A stretch of 64,000 bases of DNA from the NCBI RefSeq assembly GCF_004340785.1, contig NZ_SLXS01000006.1, positions 1 through 64,000 of the forward strand, written 5' to 3'. Within the stretch, counting starts at the first letter, position 1, and each line of letters starts with the position of its first letter. The stretch comes from Tumebacillus sp. BK434 (GTDB lineage: Bacteria; Bacillota; Bacilli; Tumebacillales; Tumebacillaceae). The position numbers and the translations under genes are program-made. Positions 44,977 to 52,686 of this stretch are shown in pieces. Under the pieces are notes generated by a model, which saw only the letters and a list, made by a program, of their open reading frames with translations, was not told where the DNA came from and did not search any database.

Positions 44977-46188
44977 ATGGCCAGCGTTTATCTGAACAAA
45001 AAGCGCAAAAAGCGCTTAGAAGCAGGGCACCCCTGGGTGTTCAAAGGCGAGATCGCCCGCATCGAAGGCGAGCCGAATCCGGGCGACATCGTCACCGTCC
45101 ACGCCAACAACGGCATGTTTTTGGCGAAAGGGTATTTCAACCCGCGCTCGCAAATCCAAGTGCGCGTGATGACCTACAACCCGGACGAGGTGATCGACCG
45201 GGCCTATTTCGTCCGCCGCATCCAAGAGGCGTACGACTTCCGCAAGCGCATGCTGCACGACACGGGCGGCTGCCGTCTCGTCTACGGGGAAGCCGACTTT
45301 CTGCCGGGGCTGGTCGTCGATAAATTCGGCGACACGCTCGTCGTGCAGATCCTCTCGCTCGGCATGGAAGTGCGCAAGCAGGAGATCATCGACGCCCTGC
45401 TGCAGGTCGTCCAGCCCAAAGCGATCTATGAGCGCAGCGATGTCGGCGTGCGCGAACTGGAAGGCCTGGAGCAGACGACCGGGCTTCTGCACGGCGAATT
45501 GGACGAGACGATCGTGATTCAGGAAAACGGCCTGAAGATGATCGTCGACGTCGTCGGCGGACAGAAGACCGGCTACTTTTTCGACCAGCAGGAGAACCGC
45601 GCCGCGATCAAAGACTACGTGCAGACCGGCGTGGACGGCCAGCCGGGCGCTGCGGTGCTGGAATGCTTCTCGCACACCGGCTCGTTTACCGTACACGCTG
45701 CGGCGTTCGGCGCGAAGCAGATCACCTGCCTCGACATCTCCGAGCACGCGATCGACACGGCGATTCGCAACGTCGAGATCAACGGGATGGAGGACGACGC
45801 CGATTTTGAATTTGTCGTCGCCGATGCATTTGAGCAACTGCGTGAGTGGGAGCGGGAAGGGCGCCAGTGGGACACGGTGATCCTCGACCCGCCGGCGTTC
45901 GCCAAATCGAAGCATGCGGTGGCCGGCGCGGTGCGCGGCTACAAGGAGATCAACCTGCGCGGGATGAAGCTGGTCAAAGAGCGCGGCTTTTTGATCACCG
46001 CGTCGTGCTCCTACCACATGCACCCGGATCTGTTCCTCGAAACGATTCAGGAGGCGGCGATCGATGCGAAGAAAATTCTGCGCCTCGTCGAGTTCCGCAC
46101 CGCCGGCCGCGACCATCCGAAAATTCACGGCATGGATGAAAATAATTACCTGAAATTCGCCGTTTTTGAAGTGAGAAGCCGAAAATAG
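44977..46188 (+). CDS. Class I SAM-dependent rRNA m5C methyltransferase (RlmI-like)
   Basis: This 403-residue protein has an N-terminal PUA domain (KKRLEAGHPWVFKGEIARIEGEPNPGD) and a Rossmann methyltransferase domain with GQKTGYFFDQQENR, SAM motif I VLECFSHTGSFTVHAAAFGA, DPPAFAKSK (motif IV) and ASCSYHMHP with the catalytic cysteine. It resembles E. coli RlmI, which makes m5C1962 in 23S rRNA; the exact site is unverified here. ATG 44977 follows AAAGGAGAT. It is divergent from the Na/Pi gene. Confidence 0.88.
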   Translation: MASVYLNKKRKKRLEAGHPWVFKGEIARIEGEPNPGDIVTVHANNGMFLAKGYFNPRSQIQVRVMTYNPDEVIDRAYFVRRIQEAYDFRKRMLHDTGGCRLVYGEADFLPGLVVDKFGDTLVVQILSLGMEVRKQEIIDALLQVVQPKAIYERSDVGVRELEGLEQTTGLLHGELDETIVIQENGLKMIVDVVGGQKTGYFFDQQENRAAIKDYVQTGVDGQPGAAVLECFSHTGSFTVHAAAFGAKQITCLDISEHAIDTAIRNVEINGMEDDADFEFVVADAFEQLREWEREGRQWDTVILDPPAFAKSKHAVAGAVRGYKEINLRGMKLVKERGFLITASCSYHMHPDLFLETIQEAAIDAKKILRLVEFRTAGRDHPKIHGMDENNYLKFAVFEVRSRK

Positions 46189-46242
46189 TTTACTTCTACA
46201 GGGCGATGCCCTATAATTGTAGGGCAACGAGCCTGCCGTCAG

Positions 46243-46272
46243 TTGACATTGTTTTTGCCGCTATACTATAAT
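46243..46272 (+). promoter_or_regulatory. Sigma-A promoter of rpsU-yqeY
   Basis: TTGACA (46243-46248) and TATAAT (46267-46272) are both perfect, with an 18-bp spacer. Confidence 0.85.
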
Positions 46273-46357
46273 GTTTTTTGACGGACTATTGTCTGCTCTC
46301 TTGTCTACCGGATGTAGATTCGGTATGTAGTTGCTTGGCGGAGGGAGGGAAATCAAG

Positions 46358-46534
46358 GTGTCAGAAGTCAAGGTTCGCAAAAATGAATCTTTGGATAGCG
46401 CACTTCGTAGATTTAAGCGTGCGACCGCAAAAGACGGTATTCTCGCGGAAGTCAAGAAGCGCAAACATTACGAAAAGCCCAGCGTTGCCCGTAAGAAAAA
46501 ATCCGAGGCTGCTCGCAAGAAGAAGAAATACTAA
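46358..46534 (+). CDS. rpsU: 30S ribosomal protein S21
   Basis: This 58-residue basic protein reads [20 protein letters not shown] and ends in a lysine/arginine tail, the S21 pattern. It helps the 30S subunit recognise mRNA. The start is GTG 46358, with GGAGGGAGGG about nine bases upstream; GTG is unusual for an abundant ribosomal protein but the only start in the right place. It is followed by yqeY, 15 bp away, as in B. subtilis. Confidence 0.96.
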   Translation: MSEVKVRKNESLDSALRRFKRATAKDGILAEVKKRKHYEKPSVARKKKSEAARKKKKY

Positions 46535-46549
46535 GGAGGCAGTTTTACC

Positions 46550-46993
46550 ATGAGTCTAACCGAACGCCTTACCAATGAGATGAAACAAGCGATGAAGGAT
46601 AAAGACAAAGTCCGCTTGTCGGTTATTCGCATGGTTCGGACGGCTATCAAGAACGCTGAGATCGATAGTAAAACGACGCTTTCAGACGATGATGTGATCG
46701 CCGTATTGAATCGCGAACTCAAACAACGTCGTGATTCCCTCCAAGCATTTGAATCTGCAGGCCGCCAGGATTTGATTGATGATGTTAACCAGGAGATCGC
46801 AGTCCTGATGGATTATCTTCCGGCGCAAATGTCCGAAGATGAGGTCCGTGCTATCGTCAAGGAAGTCATCGCGGAGACCGGCGCTGCTGGAAAGAAGGAC
46901 ATGGGGAAAGTCATGTCCGCGCTGATGCCCAAAGTGAAAGGGCGTGCCGATGGCAAGCTCGTGAACCAAGTGGTGCAAGCAGAACTCCAATAA
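46550..46993 (+). CDS. yqeY: GatB/YqeY domain-containing protein
   Basis: This 147-residue helical protein matches YqeY: LTERLTNEMKQAMKDKDKVR, LSVIRMVRTAIKNAEID, a central QRRDSLQAFESAGRQDLID segment and a C-terminal PKVKGRADGKLVNQVVQAEL. It resembles the tail domain of GatB that binds tRNA, but as a stand-alone protein its role is unclear. ATG 46550 follows AAGGAGG. It is cotranscribed with rpsU. Confidence 0.95.
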   Translation: MSLTERLTNEMKQAMKDKDKVRLSVIRMVRTAIKNAEIDSKTTLSDDDVIAVLNRELKQRRDSLQAFESAGRQDLIDDVNQEIAVLMDYLPAQMSEDEVRAIVKEVIAETGAAGKKDMGKVMSALMPKVKGRADGKLVNQVVQAELQ

Positions 46994-47003
46994 CGATTCG
47001 TGC

Positions 47004-47040
47004 AAAAGCCATGTGCCCGATTGGGCATATGGCTTTTTGT
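47004..47040 (+). terminator. Terminator of rpsU-yqeY
   Basis: AAAAGCCATGTGCCC and GGGCATATGGCTTTT form a stem with one mismatch around GATT, followed by T-rich sequence. Confidence 0.92.
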
Positions 47041-47122
47041 GTTTTTCTTGCGAGGTTAGCAACTTTTTGCCAATTGGATCGTATAAAGAGATGCAGATGC
47101 TCAAGAGGAAGGAGGCGCGAAT

Positions 47123-48493
47123 ATGAAACGGCGATTTCGATGTCTGATCATTTGTTTGCTGATGCTGCTGCCGTTTGCGGGACTTTCCGCACCGGACGCC
47201 AAGGCGGCAGCGGAAGGCAGCGTTTTTGTGATCCCGGTGGAAAATGAGATTGAGACCGGCCTGACCGCTTCGCTGCGCCGGGCGTTCAGTCTGGCGGAAG
47301 AAGAGCAGGCGCGGGCGATCGTGCTCGACATCGACACGCTGGGCGGCCGGGTCGACGCGGCAATGGAGATCGGCGAACTGATCCGCAGCACCGAGATCCC
47401 GGTGATCGCCTTCGTGCAGAGCAAAGCGATCTCCGCCGGGTCGTACATCGCGATCAACGCGCCGCAGCTGGCGATGGCGCCGGGCGCGACGATCGGCGCG
47501 GCCGAAGTCAGGCAGAGCGACGGCGAGCAGGCCGACCCGAAAGTGGTCGCTTTCTGGCGGGCGGAGATGATCGCCGCCGCCGAGCATACCGGGCGTGACA
47601 CGAAGATCGTCTCCGGCATGGTCGACCGCAACGTCGAGATTCCCGGCGTGAAAGCAAAAGGCGAACTGGTCTCCTTGTCGGCGGAGCAAGCGGTGGCGCA
47701 CAAACTGGTCGACGGCATTTTCCCCGATCTGAAAGCGGCGCTTGTTCATTACGGCTACGGGGATGTGGCGATGCATGTCTATCAGCCGACGCTGTCCGAG
47801 CAGATCGGCCGTTTCGTCACCCAGCCGCTGGTGATCCCGCTCTTGCTGGTGATCGGGCTAATGGGCTTGACCTGGGAGATCGTCGTGCCGGGCAAACTGT
47901 TCCCGGGCGTGATCGGCGGGGCGAGTCTGGCGCTGTATTTCTGGGGGCACATGGCGGCCGGCTTTGCGGGCTGGGAGTCGGTGATCCTGTTTGCGGCCGG
48001 CTTGGTGCTGATGATCGCGGAGATCTTCGTCGCCGGGTTCGGCATCGTCGGGGCGCTCGGCGTGATCGCGCTCGGTTCCGGCGTCGTGCTGGCGGCGCAT
48101 GACACGTCCTATGGGCTGAAAGCGATGCTGCTGGCGATCATCCTGTCGGTGGTGCTGGGCGCGGTGCTCTTTAAGTATTTCGGCCATCTCGGGATGTGGA
48201 AGAAGATCATCCTCACCGATCAGCAGGAAAAAGCGGACGGCTACGTGCCGGCGAAGAGCAACCGCCACATGCTATACCAGACCGGGCGCACCGTCACGCC
48301 GCTGCGGCCGTCAGGAACGGCTGTGTTCCAAGGGCAGCGCTTCGACGTGGTCAGCGAAGGCAGTTGGCTGCCGGTCGATGCGGAGGTGCAGATCGTGCTG
48401 ATCGAAGGCACGCGGATCGTCGTGCGGCCAGCCTCCGGGGAGTCGAACAAAGTCATTCCGGTACTGCAAGACGAAGAGAAAGAGCAAAAGTAG
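47123..48493 (+). CDS. NfeD-type membrane-bound serine protease (YqeZ)
   Basis: This 456-residue protein has a signal peptide (CLIICLLMLLPFAGLSAPDAKA, about 7-28) and a ClpP-like protease domain with the nucleophile region AISAGSYIAINAPQLAMAPGATIGAAE. Three to four transmembrane helices (about 230-350) and a C-terminal OB-fold NfeD domain (GRTVTPLRPSGTAVFQGQRFDVV) follow. Long NfeD proteins work with flotillins in membrane microdomains. ATG 47123 follows AAGGAGGCG. The next gene is floA, the conserved partner. Confidence 0.9.
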   Translation: MKRRFRCLIICLLMLLPFAGLSAPDAKAAAEGSVFVIPVENEIETGLTASLRRAFSLAEEEQARAIVLDIDTLGGRVDAAMEIGELIRSTEIPVIAFVQSKAISAGSYIAINAPQLAMAPGATIGAAEVRQSDGEQADPKVVAFWRAEMIAAAEHTGRDTKIVSGMVDRNVEIPGVKAKGELVSLSAEQAVAHKLVDGIFPDLKAALVHYGYGDVAMHVYQPTLSEQIGRFVTQPLVIPLLLVIGLMGLTWEIVVPGKLFPGVIGGASLALYFWGHMAAGFAGWESVILFAAGLVLMIAEIFVAGFGIVGALGVIALGSGVVLAAHDTSYGLKAMLLAIILSVVLGAVLFKYFGHLGMWKKIILTDQQEKADGYVPAKSNRHMLYQTGRTVTPLRPSGTAVFQGQRFDVVSEGSWLPVDAEVQIVLIEGTRIVVRPASGESNKVIPVLQDEEKEQK

Positions 48494-48549
48494 AATCAGC
48501 GTTTCGCAAGCCAAGCTTGCAGGCTGTAGCTTGAAGGAGGAGATGTGTG

Positions 48550-49554
48550 ATGGATGCAACGCTCGTCGGGATGTTAGTCCTGGTTGCGATCGGCGTCATT
48601 TTATTGGCAGTTATTTTTACGTTTGTTCCTGTTATGCTGTATATTTCCGCCTGGGCATCCGGGGTGCGGGTGTCGATATTCACCTTGATCGGGATGCGCT
48701 TGCGCCGGGTCATTCCGTCGCGGATCGTCAACCCGCTGATCAAAGCGCACAAGGCAGGTCTGAACCTGACCACCAACCAGTTGGAAAGCCATTTTCTCGC
48801 CGGCGGCAACGTCGACCGCGTCGTCAATGCGCTGATCGCAGCGGAGCGCGCCGACATCAACCTGGCGTTTGAACGGGCGGCTGCGATCGACCTCGCCGGG
48901 CGCGACGTGTTGGAAGCGGTGCAGATGTCGGTCAACCCGCGCGTCATCGAAACGCCGATCGTCGCTGCGGTCGCCAAGAACGGGATCGAAGTAAAAGTCA
49001 GCGCCCGCGTCACCGTGCGCGCAAACATCGATCGCCTCGTCGGCGGCGCCGGGGAAGAGACGATTCTCGCCCGCGTCGGCGAAGGCATCGTCACGACGAT
49101 CGGTTCGGCCGAGTCGCACAAGCAGGTGTTGGAGAACCCGGATGCGATCTCGCAGACCGTTTTGTCCAAAGGTCTGGACGCAGGCACGGCGTTTGAAATC
49201 CTGTCGATCGACATCGCTGACGTCGATGTCGGCAAAAACATCGGGGCGGAGCTGCAGACCGACCAGGCGGAAGCGGACAAGCGCATCGCCCAGGCGAAAG
49301 CGGAAGAGCGCCGCGCGATGGCGGTCGCCCGTGAGCAGGAGATGCGGGCGTACGTGGAAGAGATGCGCGCGAAAGTCGTGGAAGCCGAATCGGAAGTCCC
49401 GCGCGCGATGGCCGAAGCGCTGCGCTCCGGCAAGCTCGGCGCGGTCGACTATCTCAACCTGCAGAACCTGATGGCCGACACAGAAATGCGCTCATCCTTC
49501 TCCAACCTGAACGATGATGACAAATCTGGAGGCGGAGACCTCACCAAGAAGTAG
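48550..49554 (+). CDS. floA: Flotillin-like protein FloA
   Basis: This 334-residue protein has an N-terminal membrane segment ([21 protein letters not shown]), a SPFH/PHB-like region ([47 protein letters not shown]) and a C-terminal coiled coil rich in Ala-Glu repeats ([20 protein letters not shown]). It scaffolds lipid microdomains. ATG 48550 is chosen over GTG 48547; GAAGGAGGAG precedes it. It follows the nfeD-type gene and precedes a proline-rich membrane protein. Confidence 0.96.
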   Translation: MDATLVGMLVLVAIGVILLAVIFTFVPVMLYISAWASGVRVSIFTLIGMRLRRVIPSRIVNPLIKAHKAGLNLTTNQLESHFLAGGNVDRVVNALIAAERADINLAFERAAAIDLAGRDVLEAVQMSVNPRVIETPIVAAVAKNGIEVKVSARVTVRANIDRLVGGAGEETILARVGEGIVTTIGSAESHKQVLENPDAISQTVLSKGLDAGTAFEILSIDIADVDVGKNIGAELQTDQAEADKRIAQAKAEERRAMAVAREQEMRAYVEEMRAKVVEAESEVPRAMAEALRSGKLGAVDYLNLQNLMADTEMRSSFSNLNDDDKSGGGDLTKK

Positions 49555-49564
49555 GTGAAGCAGG

Positions 49565-50032
49565 ATGGATTTTCTCGAATATGGCTGGGTGATCATCGTC
49601 GCTTCCGGCGTGATCTGGAACATCTTGAAGCGGATCAAGGAGGAGGCCGGCAAAAGCGAAGCGTCCAAGCAGCAGCAGAAACAGCGGCCCTGGCAGGAGA
49701 AACTGGAGGAGCTGATTCAGGCGGCCACCGGCGACCAGCAGCAAGCGGCACCGGTGCCGGCGGCTGCAGCTCCGTCCGAGCCTGTTCCTGCGCCGGCCGC
49801 TGCGCTTGCTCCGGAACCCGCTCCGGAACCAGAACCGGTCCCGCCGATGAGCAGCGGCACGCCCGGCCCGGCCGCGCCGTCCCAGCGCGCGAAGCACCTG
49901 CCCGCGCCTGCGTCAGAGCCTGCTTCCGCGCAGCTGACGAGCAGGAAGAACCTGCGCAACGCCTTGATCCTGCGCGAGGTGCTCAGCGAGCCGCGCGCGA
50001 AGCAGCCGTGGCGTCCGGGAGGGCGCAAGTAA
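49565..50032 (+). CDS. Membrane-anchored Pro/Ala/Glu-rich protein (YqfB position)
   Basis: This 155-residue protein has a short N-terminal hydrophobic anchor (YGWVIIVASGVIWNIL, about 5-20), a basic coiled-coil-like part (KRIKEEAGKSEASKQQQKQRPWQEKLEEL) and a low-complexity linker of Pro, Ala and Glu (about 58-115). It ends with a basic KNLRNALILREVLSEPRAK tail. I do not recognise a family. It lies 10 bp behind floA, in the place of B. subtilis yqfB, and is probably cotranscribed, which suggests a microdomain-related role. Confidence 0.72.
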   Translation: MDFLEYGWVIIVASGVIWNILKRIKEEAGKSEASKQQQKQRPWQEKLEELIQAATGDQQQAAPVPAAAAPSEPVPAPAAALAPEPAPEPEPVPPMSSGTPGPAAPSQRAKHLPAPASEPASAQLTSRKNLRNALILREVLSEPRAKQPWRPGGRK

Positions 50033-50037
50033 GACCA

Positions 50038-50082
50038 GGAGAGACCTTCTTTTCTCAGGAAAAGGGGGTCTCTCCTTTTGTT
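50038..50082 (+). terminator. Terminator after the floA transcription unit
   Basis: GGAGAGACC and GGTCTCTCC form a 9-bp stem around a 21-nt loop, followed by TTTTG. Confidence 0.85.
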
Positions 50083-50142
50083 TGTACACGTACTAGGCAG
50101 TGTGTTTCGAGCATATGTACATAGAAAAGGAGGGTGACCGCT

Positions 50143-50424
50143 GTGCGCACCAAGTGGCGTCAACGAGTACAACAACTGGCAGCTGAAATGTTAGACGTGC
50201 CAAAAGACTCAGTCCTCGATCTGCCCCGCATCACCCTCATCGGTGGACTGCAATTGTATGTGGAGAACTATCGCGGTGTCAAAGAGTTTCGAGATGACTT
50301 GCTTCGCCTGGCGCTGAACCAAGGCGAACTGTACGTGCATGGCAAGGAATTGACGATCAAAGCGATCTTTCCTGCCGAAGTGGTGATCGAAGGAAACATC
50401 TCTGGCATCCAATACAAAGATTAA
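50143..50424 (+). CDS. yqfC: Sporulation protein YqfC
   Basis: This 93-residue protein has the same length as B. subtilis YqfC. It reads MRTKWRQRVQQLAAEMLDVP, LPRITLIGGLQLYVENYRGV and LTIKAIFPAEVVIEG, the YabP/YqfC family pattern. The family is expressed in the mother cell during sporulation; YqfC is linked to the next gene yqfD. GTG 50143 is preferred to GTG 50134 because AAAGGAGG (50126-50133) sits nine bases before it. Confidence 0.9.
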   Translation: MRTKWRQRVQQLAAEMLDVPKDSVLDLPRITLIGGLQLYVENYRGVKEFRDDLLRLALNQGELYVHGKELTIKAIFPAEVVIEGNISGIQYKD

Positions 50425-50445
50425 GCCGTAACAGGAGGAACGCTC

Positions 50446-51654
50446 ATGGTAGGAAGGTGGCTGCTTGATTTTTGGCGGGGCTACGTCGTCGTGACCCTGC
50501 GGGGCGAACGCATCCCGGAACTGCTCAACCGGGCGACCGAACAGGGCATTCTGTTCTGGGAGATCAGACAGGTGCGCGAACACGTTTATCGCCTGCGGAT
50601 GCACCGGGAGGATGTCAAAGCGCTGCGCGGGCTGCTCAGCCGGACGCGGACGCGCATTCATTTTGAACGCAAACTGGGGGTGCCTTTCCTTGCGTGGCGG
50701 GCGTGGCGGCGGAAATTTTTCGTCGCAGGCGCCCTGACCTTCCTCGTCGCGCTCTACACGTTGACCGCGTTCGTCTGGGAGGTGCAGGTGACCGGCGAGT
50801 TGAAAGAGGTGCAGGAAGAGCGCATTTTGCAGGCGGCATCGGAGATCGGAATTCACCCGGGCGTCTTGATCGGCAGACTGCCCGACACCGACATTTTGCA
50901 GAATCAAATTTTGGACAAAGTCCCCGAGCTCGTCTGGACGGGAATCCAGATCCAAGGCACGAAGATCACGATCCAAGTGGTCGAAAAGGTCCCCGGCGTC
51001 GCACCGCCGTCGAACCGGCCGCAGAACATCGTCGCCGCCAAGCAAGGCGTGGTCAAGACGATCCAGGCGCACCGCGGCGTGGCGGCCGTCAAGCGCGAGA
51101 CGTTCGTCAAACCGGGGCAGGTGCTGATCTCCGGCGCCTTGACGGACGGTAAGACCAACGTGCACGCCGACGGCATCGTCAAAGCGGCCGTCTGGTACAC
51201 CTCCAAGCTCACCGTGCCGCTGAACACGACCCGCAAAGCGTATACCGGGGAAAAGGTGGAGAAGCATTTCCTGACCTTCTGGGGGCATCCGGTGCAGATC
51301 TGGGGCTACGGCAAGATCCCGTATCAGCAGATCGAGGAGCTCTCCGAGGACAAGGCGCTGAATATCGGTGACTTTGTCTTCCCGATCCAGTACCGCCATT
51401 CGACGTATCACGAAGTCAAAGAAGAAAAAGTGACGCTGACCAAGGAGCAGGCGGAAAAAGAAGCGCTTCGCCTGGCAAGAATGGATCTTCAGGGCAAAAT
51501 CGGCGAGGACGGCACGTTCACCACACAAAAAGTTTTGCGGAGCACCATAAAAGATGGTAATTTAGAGGTAGAAGTATTCAGTGAAGTGCTTGAAAACATT
51601 GGCAAACCGCAAGGGTATGCGCCGGCAGCTCCGCCGGCCGATCCGACCAAATAG
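50446..51654 (+). CDS. yqfD: Sporulation protein YqfD
   Basis: This 402-residue protein has an N-terminal domain (VGRWLLDFWRGYVVVTLRGERIPELLNRA), a transmembrane helix near residue 95-110 (FVAGALTFLVALYTLTAFVW) and a large extracytoplasmic domain with VEKVPGVAPPSNRPQNIVAAKQG and KTNVHADGIVKAAVWYTSKL. YqfD proteins are sigma-E controlled and needed for spore development. ATG 50446 follows AACAGGAGGAA-type sequence. It follows yqfC by 21 bp and precedes phoH as in B. subtilis. Confidence 0.93.
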   Translation: MVGRWLLDFWRGYVVVTLRGERIPELLNRATEQGILFWEIRQVREHVYRLRMHREDVKALRGLLSRTRTRIHFERKLGVPFLAWRAWRRKFFVAGALTFLVALYTLTAFVWEVQVTGELKEVQEERILQAASEIGIHPGVLIGRLPDTDILQNQILDKVPELVWTGIQIQGTKITIQVVEKVPGVAPPSNRPQNIVAAKQGVVKTIQAHRGVAAVKRETFVKPGQVLISGALTDGKTNVHADGIVKAAVWYTSKLTVPLNTTRKAYTGEKVEKHFLTFWGHPVQIWGYGKIPYQQIEELSEDKALNIGDFVFPIQYRHSTYHEVKEEKVTLTKEQAEKEALRLARMDLQGKIGEDGTFTTQKVLRSTIKDGNLEVEVFSEVLENIGKPQGYAPAAPPADPTK

Positions 51655-51684
51655 AAGCCCACATCAAAGGAGTGGAATCCTGGA

Positions 51685-52647
51685 TTGGACAACCAACCGA
51701 TCGTAAAAAAGCTGGCTTTGCAAGATAACCATGAGGCGACGCAGCTGTTCGGCCCTCATGATGCCCATCTGAAGCAAATCGAAGGCGCATTCGCCACGAA
51801 GATTCATGTGCGCGGCGTCGAGATCACCATGACCGGAGCCGCAGAAGAGATCGAAGTGCTGGAGAGCCTGTTCTCCGTGCTGCTCAAGCTGATCCGCAAA
51901 GGACAGGTGATCAAAGAGCGCGATGTGGCCTATGCGATCAAGCTGGCAGGCACGGGTTCTGCTGAACAGCTCCTCGAGCTGTACAACGAAGAGATCGCCG
52001 TCACCTACAAGGGCAAATCGATCCGCATCAAAACGCTCGGCCAACGCGACTACATCCGCTCGATCAAGAAGCGCGACATCGTCTTCGGGATCGGCCCGGC
52101 CGGGACGGGCAAGACGTACCTCGCCGTCGTCATGGCGGTGACCGCCTTGAAAAAGGGCGAGGTGAAAAAGCTCGTCCTGACCCGTCCGGCGGTGGAAGCG
52201 GGCGAAAATCTCGGCTTTTTGCCAGGCGATCTGCAGGAGAAAGTCGATCCCTACCTCCGTCCGCTCTACGATGCGCTGTATGACGTGCTCGGGCCGGAGA
52301 ACACCGCGAAGTACATGGAGCGCGGCATCATCGAAGTCGCACCGCTCGCCTACATGCGCGGGCGGACGCTGGAGGATTCGTTCGTGATCATGGACGAAGC
52401 GCAGAACACCACGCCGGAGCAGATGAAAATGTTCTTGACGCGGCTTGGTTTTGGGTCGAAAATGGTCGTCACAGGGGATGTGACCCAGATCGACCTGCCG
52501 CGTGGCAAACTGTCAGGTTTGAACGAAGCAGTTCGCATCTTGAAAAAAGTCGAGGACATTTCGTTCATCTTCTTGACCGAGCAGGACGTTGTGCGCCATC
52601 ACCTGGTGCAGAAGATCATCGCGGCTTACGACGTCGAGCAAGGTTGA
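51685..52647 (+). CDS. phoH: PhoH-family ATPase
   Basis: This 320-residue protein has a KH-like N-terminal region (about 30-90), Walker A GPAGTGKTYLAVV, LTRPAVEAGENLGFLPGD and Walker B SFVIMDEAQNTTPEQ, then a sensor-like TGDVTQIDLP. PhoH-type ATPases are linked to RNA metabolism and often pair with YbeY; their exact reaction is not settled. The start is TTG 51685 with AAAGGAG (51666-51672) twelve bases upstream. It lies before pgpH and ybeY as in the conserved cluster. Confidence 0.94.
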   Translation: MDNQPIVKKLALQDNHEATQLFGPHDAHLKQIEGAFATKIHVRGVEITMTGAAEEIEVLESLFSVLLKLIRKGQVIKERDVAYAIKLAGTGSAEQLLELYNEEIAVTYKGKSIRIKTLGQRDYIRSIKKRDIVFGIGPAGTGKTYLAVVMAVTALKKGEVKKLVLTRPAVEAGENLGFLPGDLQEKVDPYLRPLYDALYDVLGPENTAKYMERGIIEVAPLAYMRGRTLEDSFVIMDEAQNTTPEQMKMFLTRLGFGSKMVVTGDVTQIDLPRGKLSGLNEAVRILKKVEDISFIFLTEQDVVRHHLVQKIIAAYDVEQG

Positions 52648-52686
52648 GCGTTTGACCCGGCAAGGAAAAGGTAAGGAGAAGAAGCC

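Noticed and set aside
46201-46240. AGGGCGATGCCCT and TATAATTGTAGGG as a terminator or promoter
   Set aside because: The stem is only 5 bp without a T run, and the TATAAT lacks a -35. The perfect TTGACA/TATAAT pair downstream explains rpsU expression.
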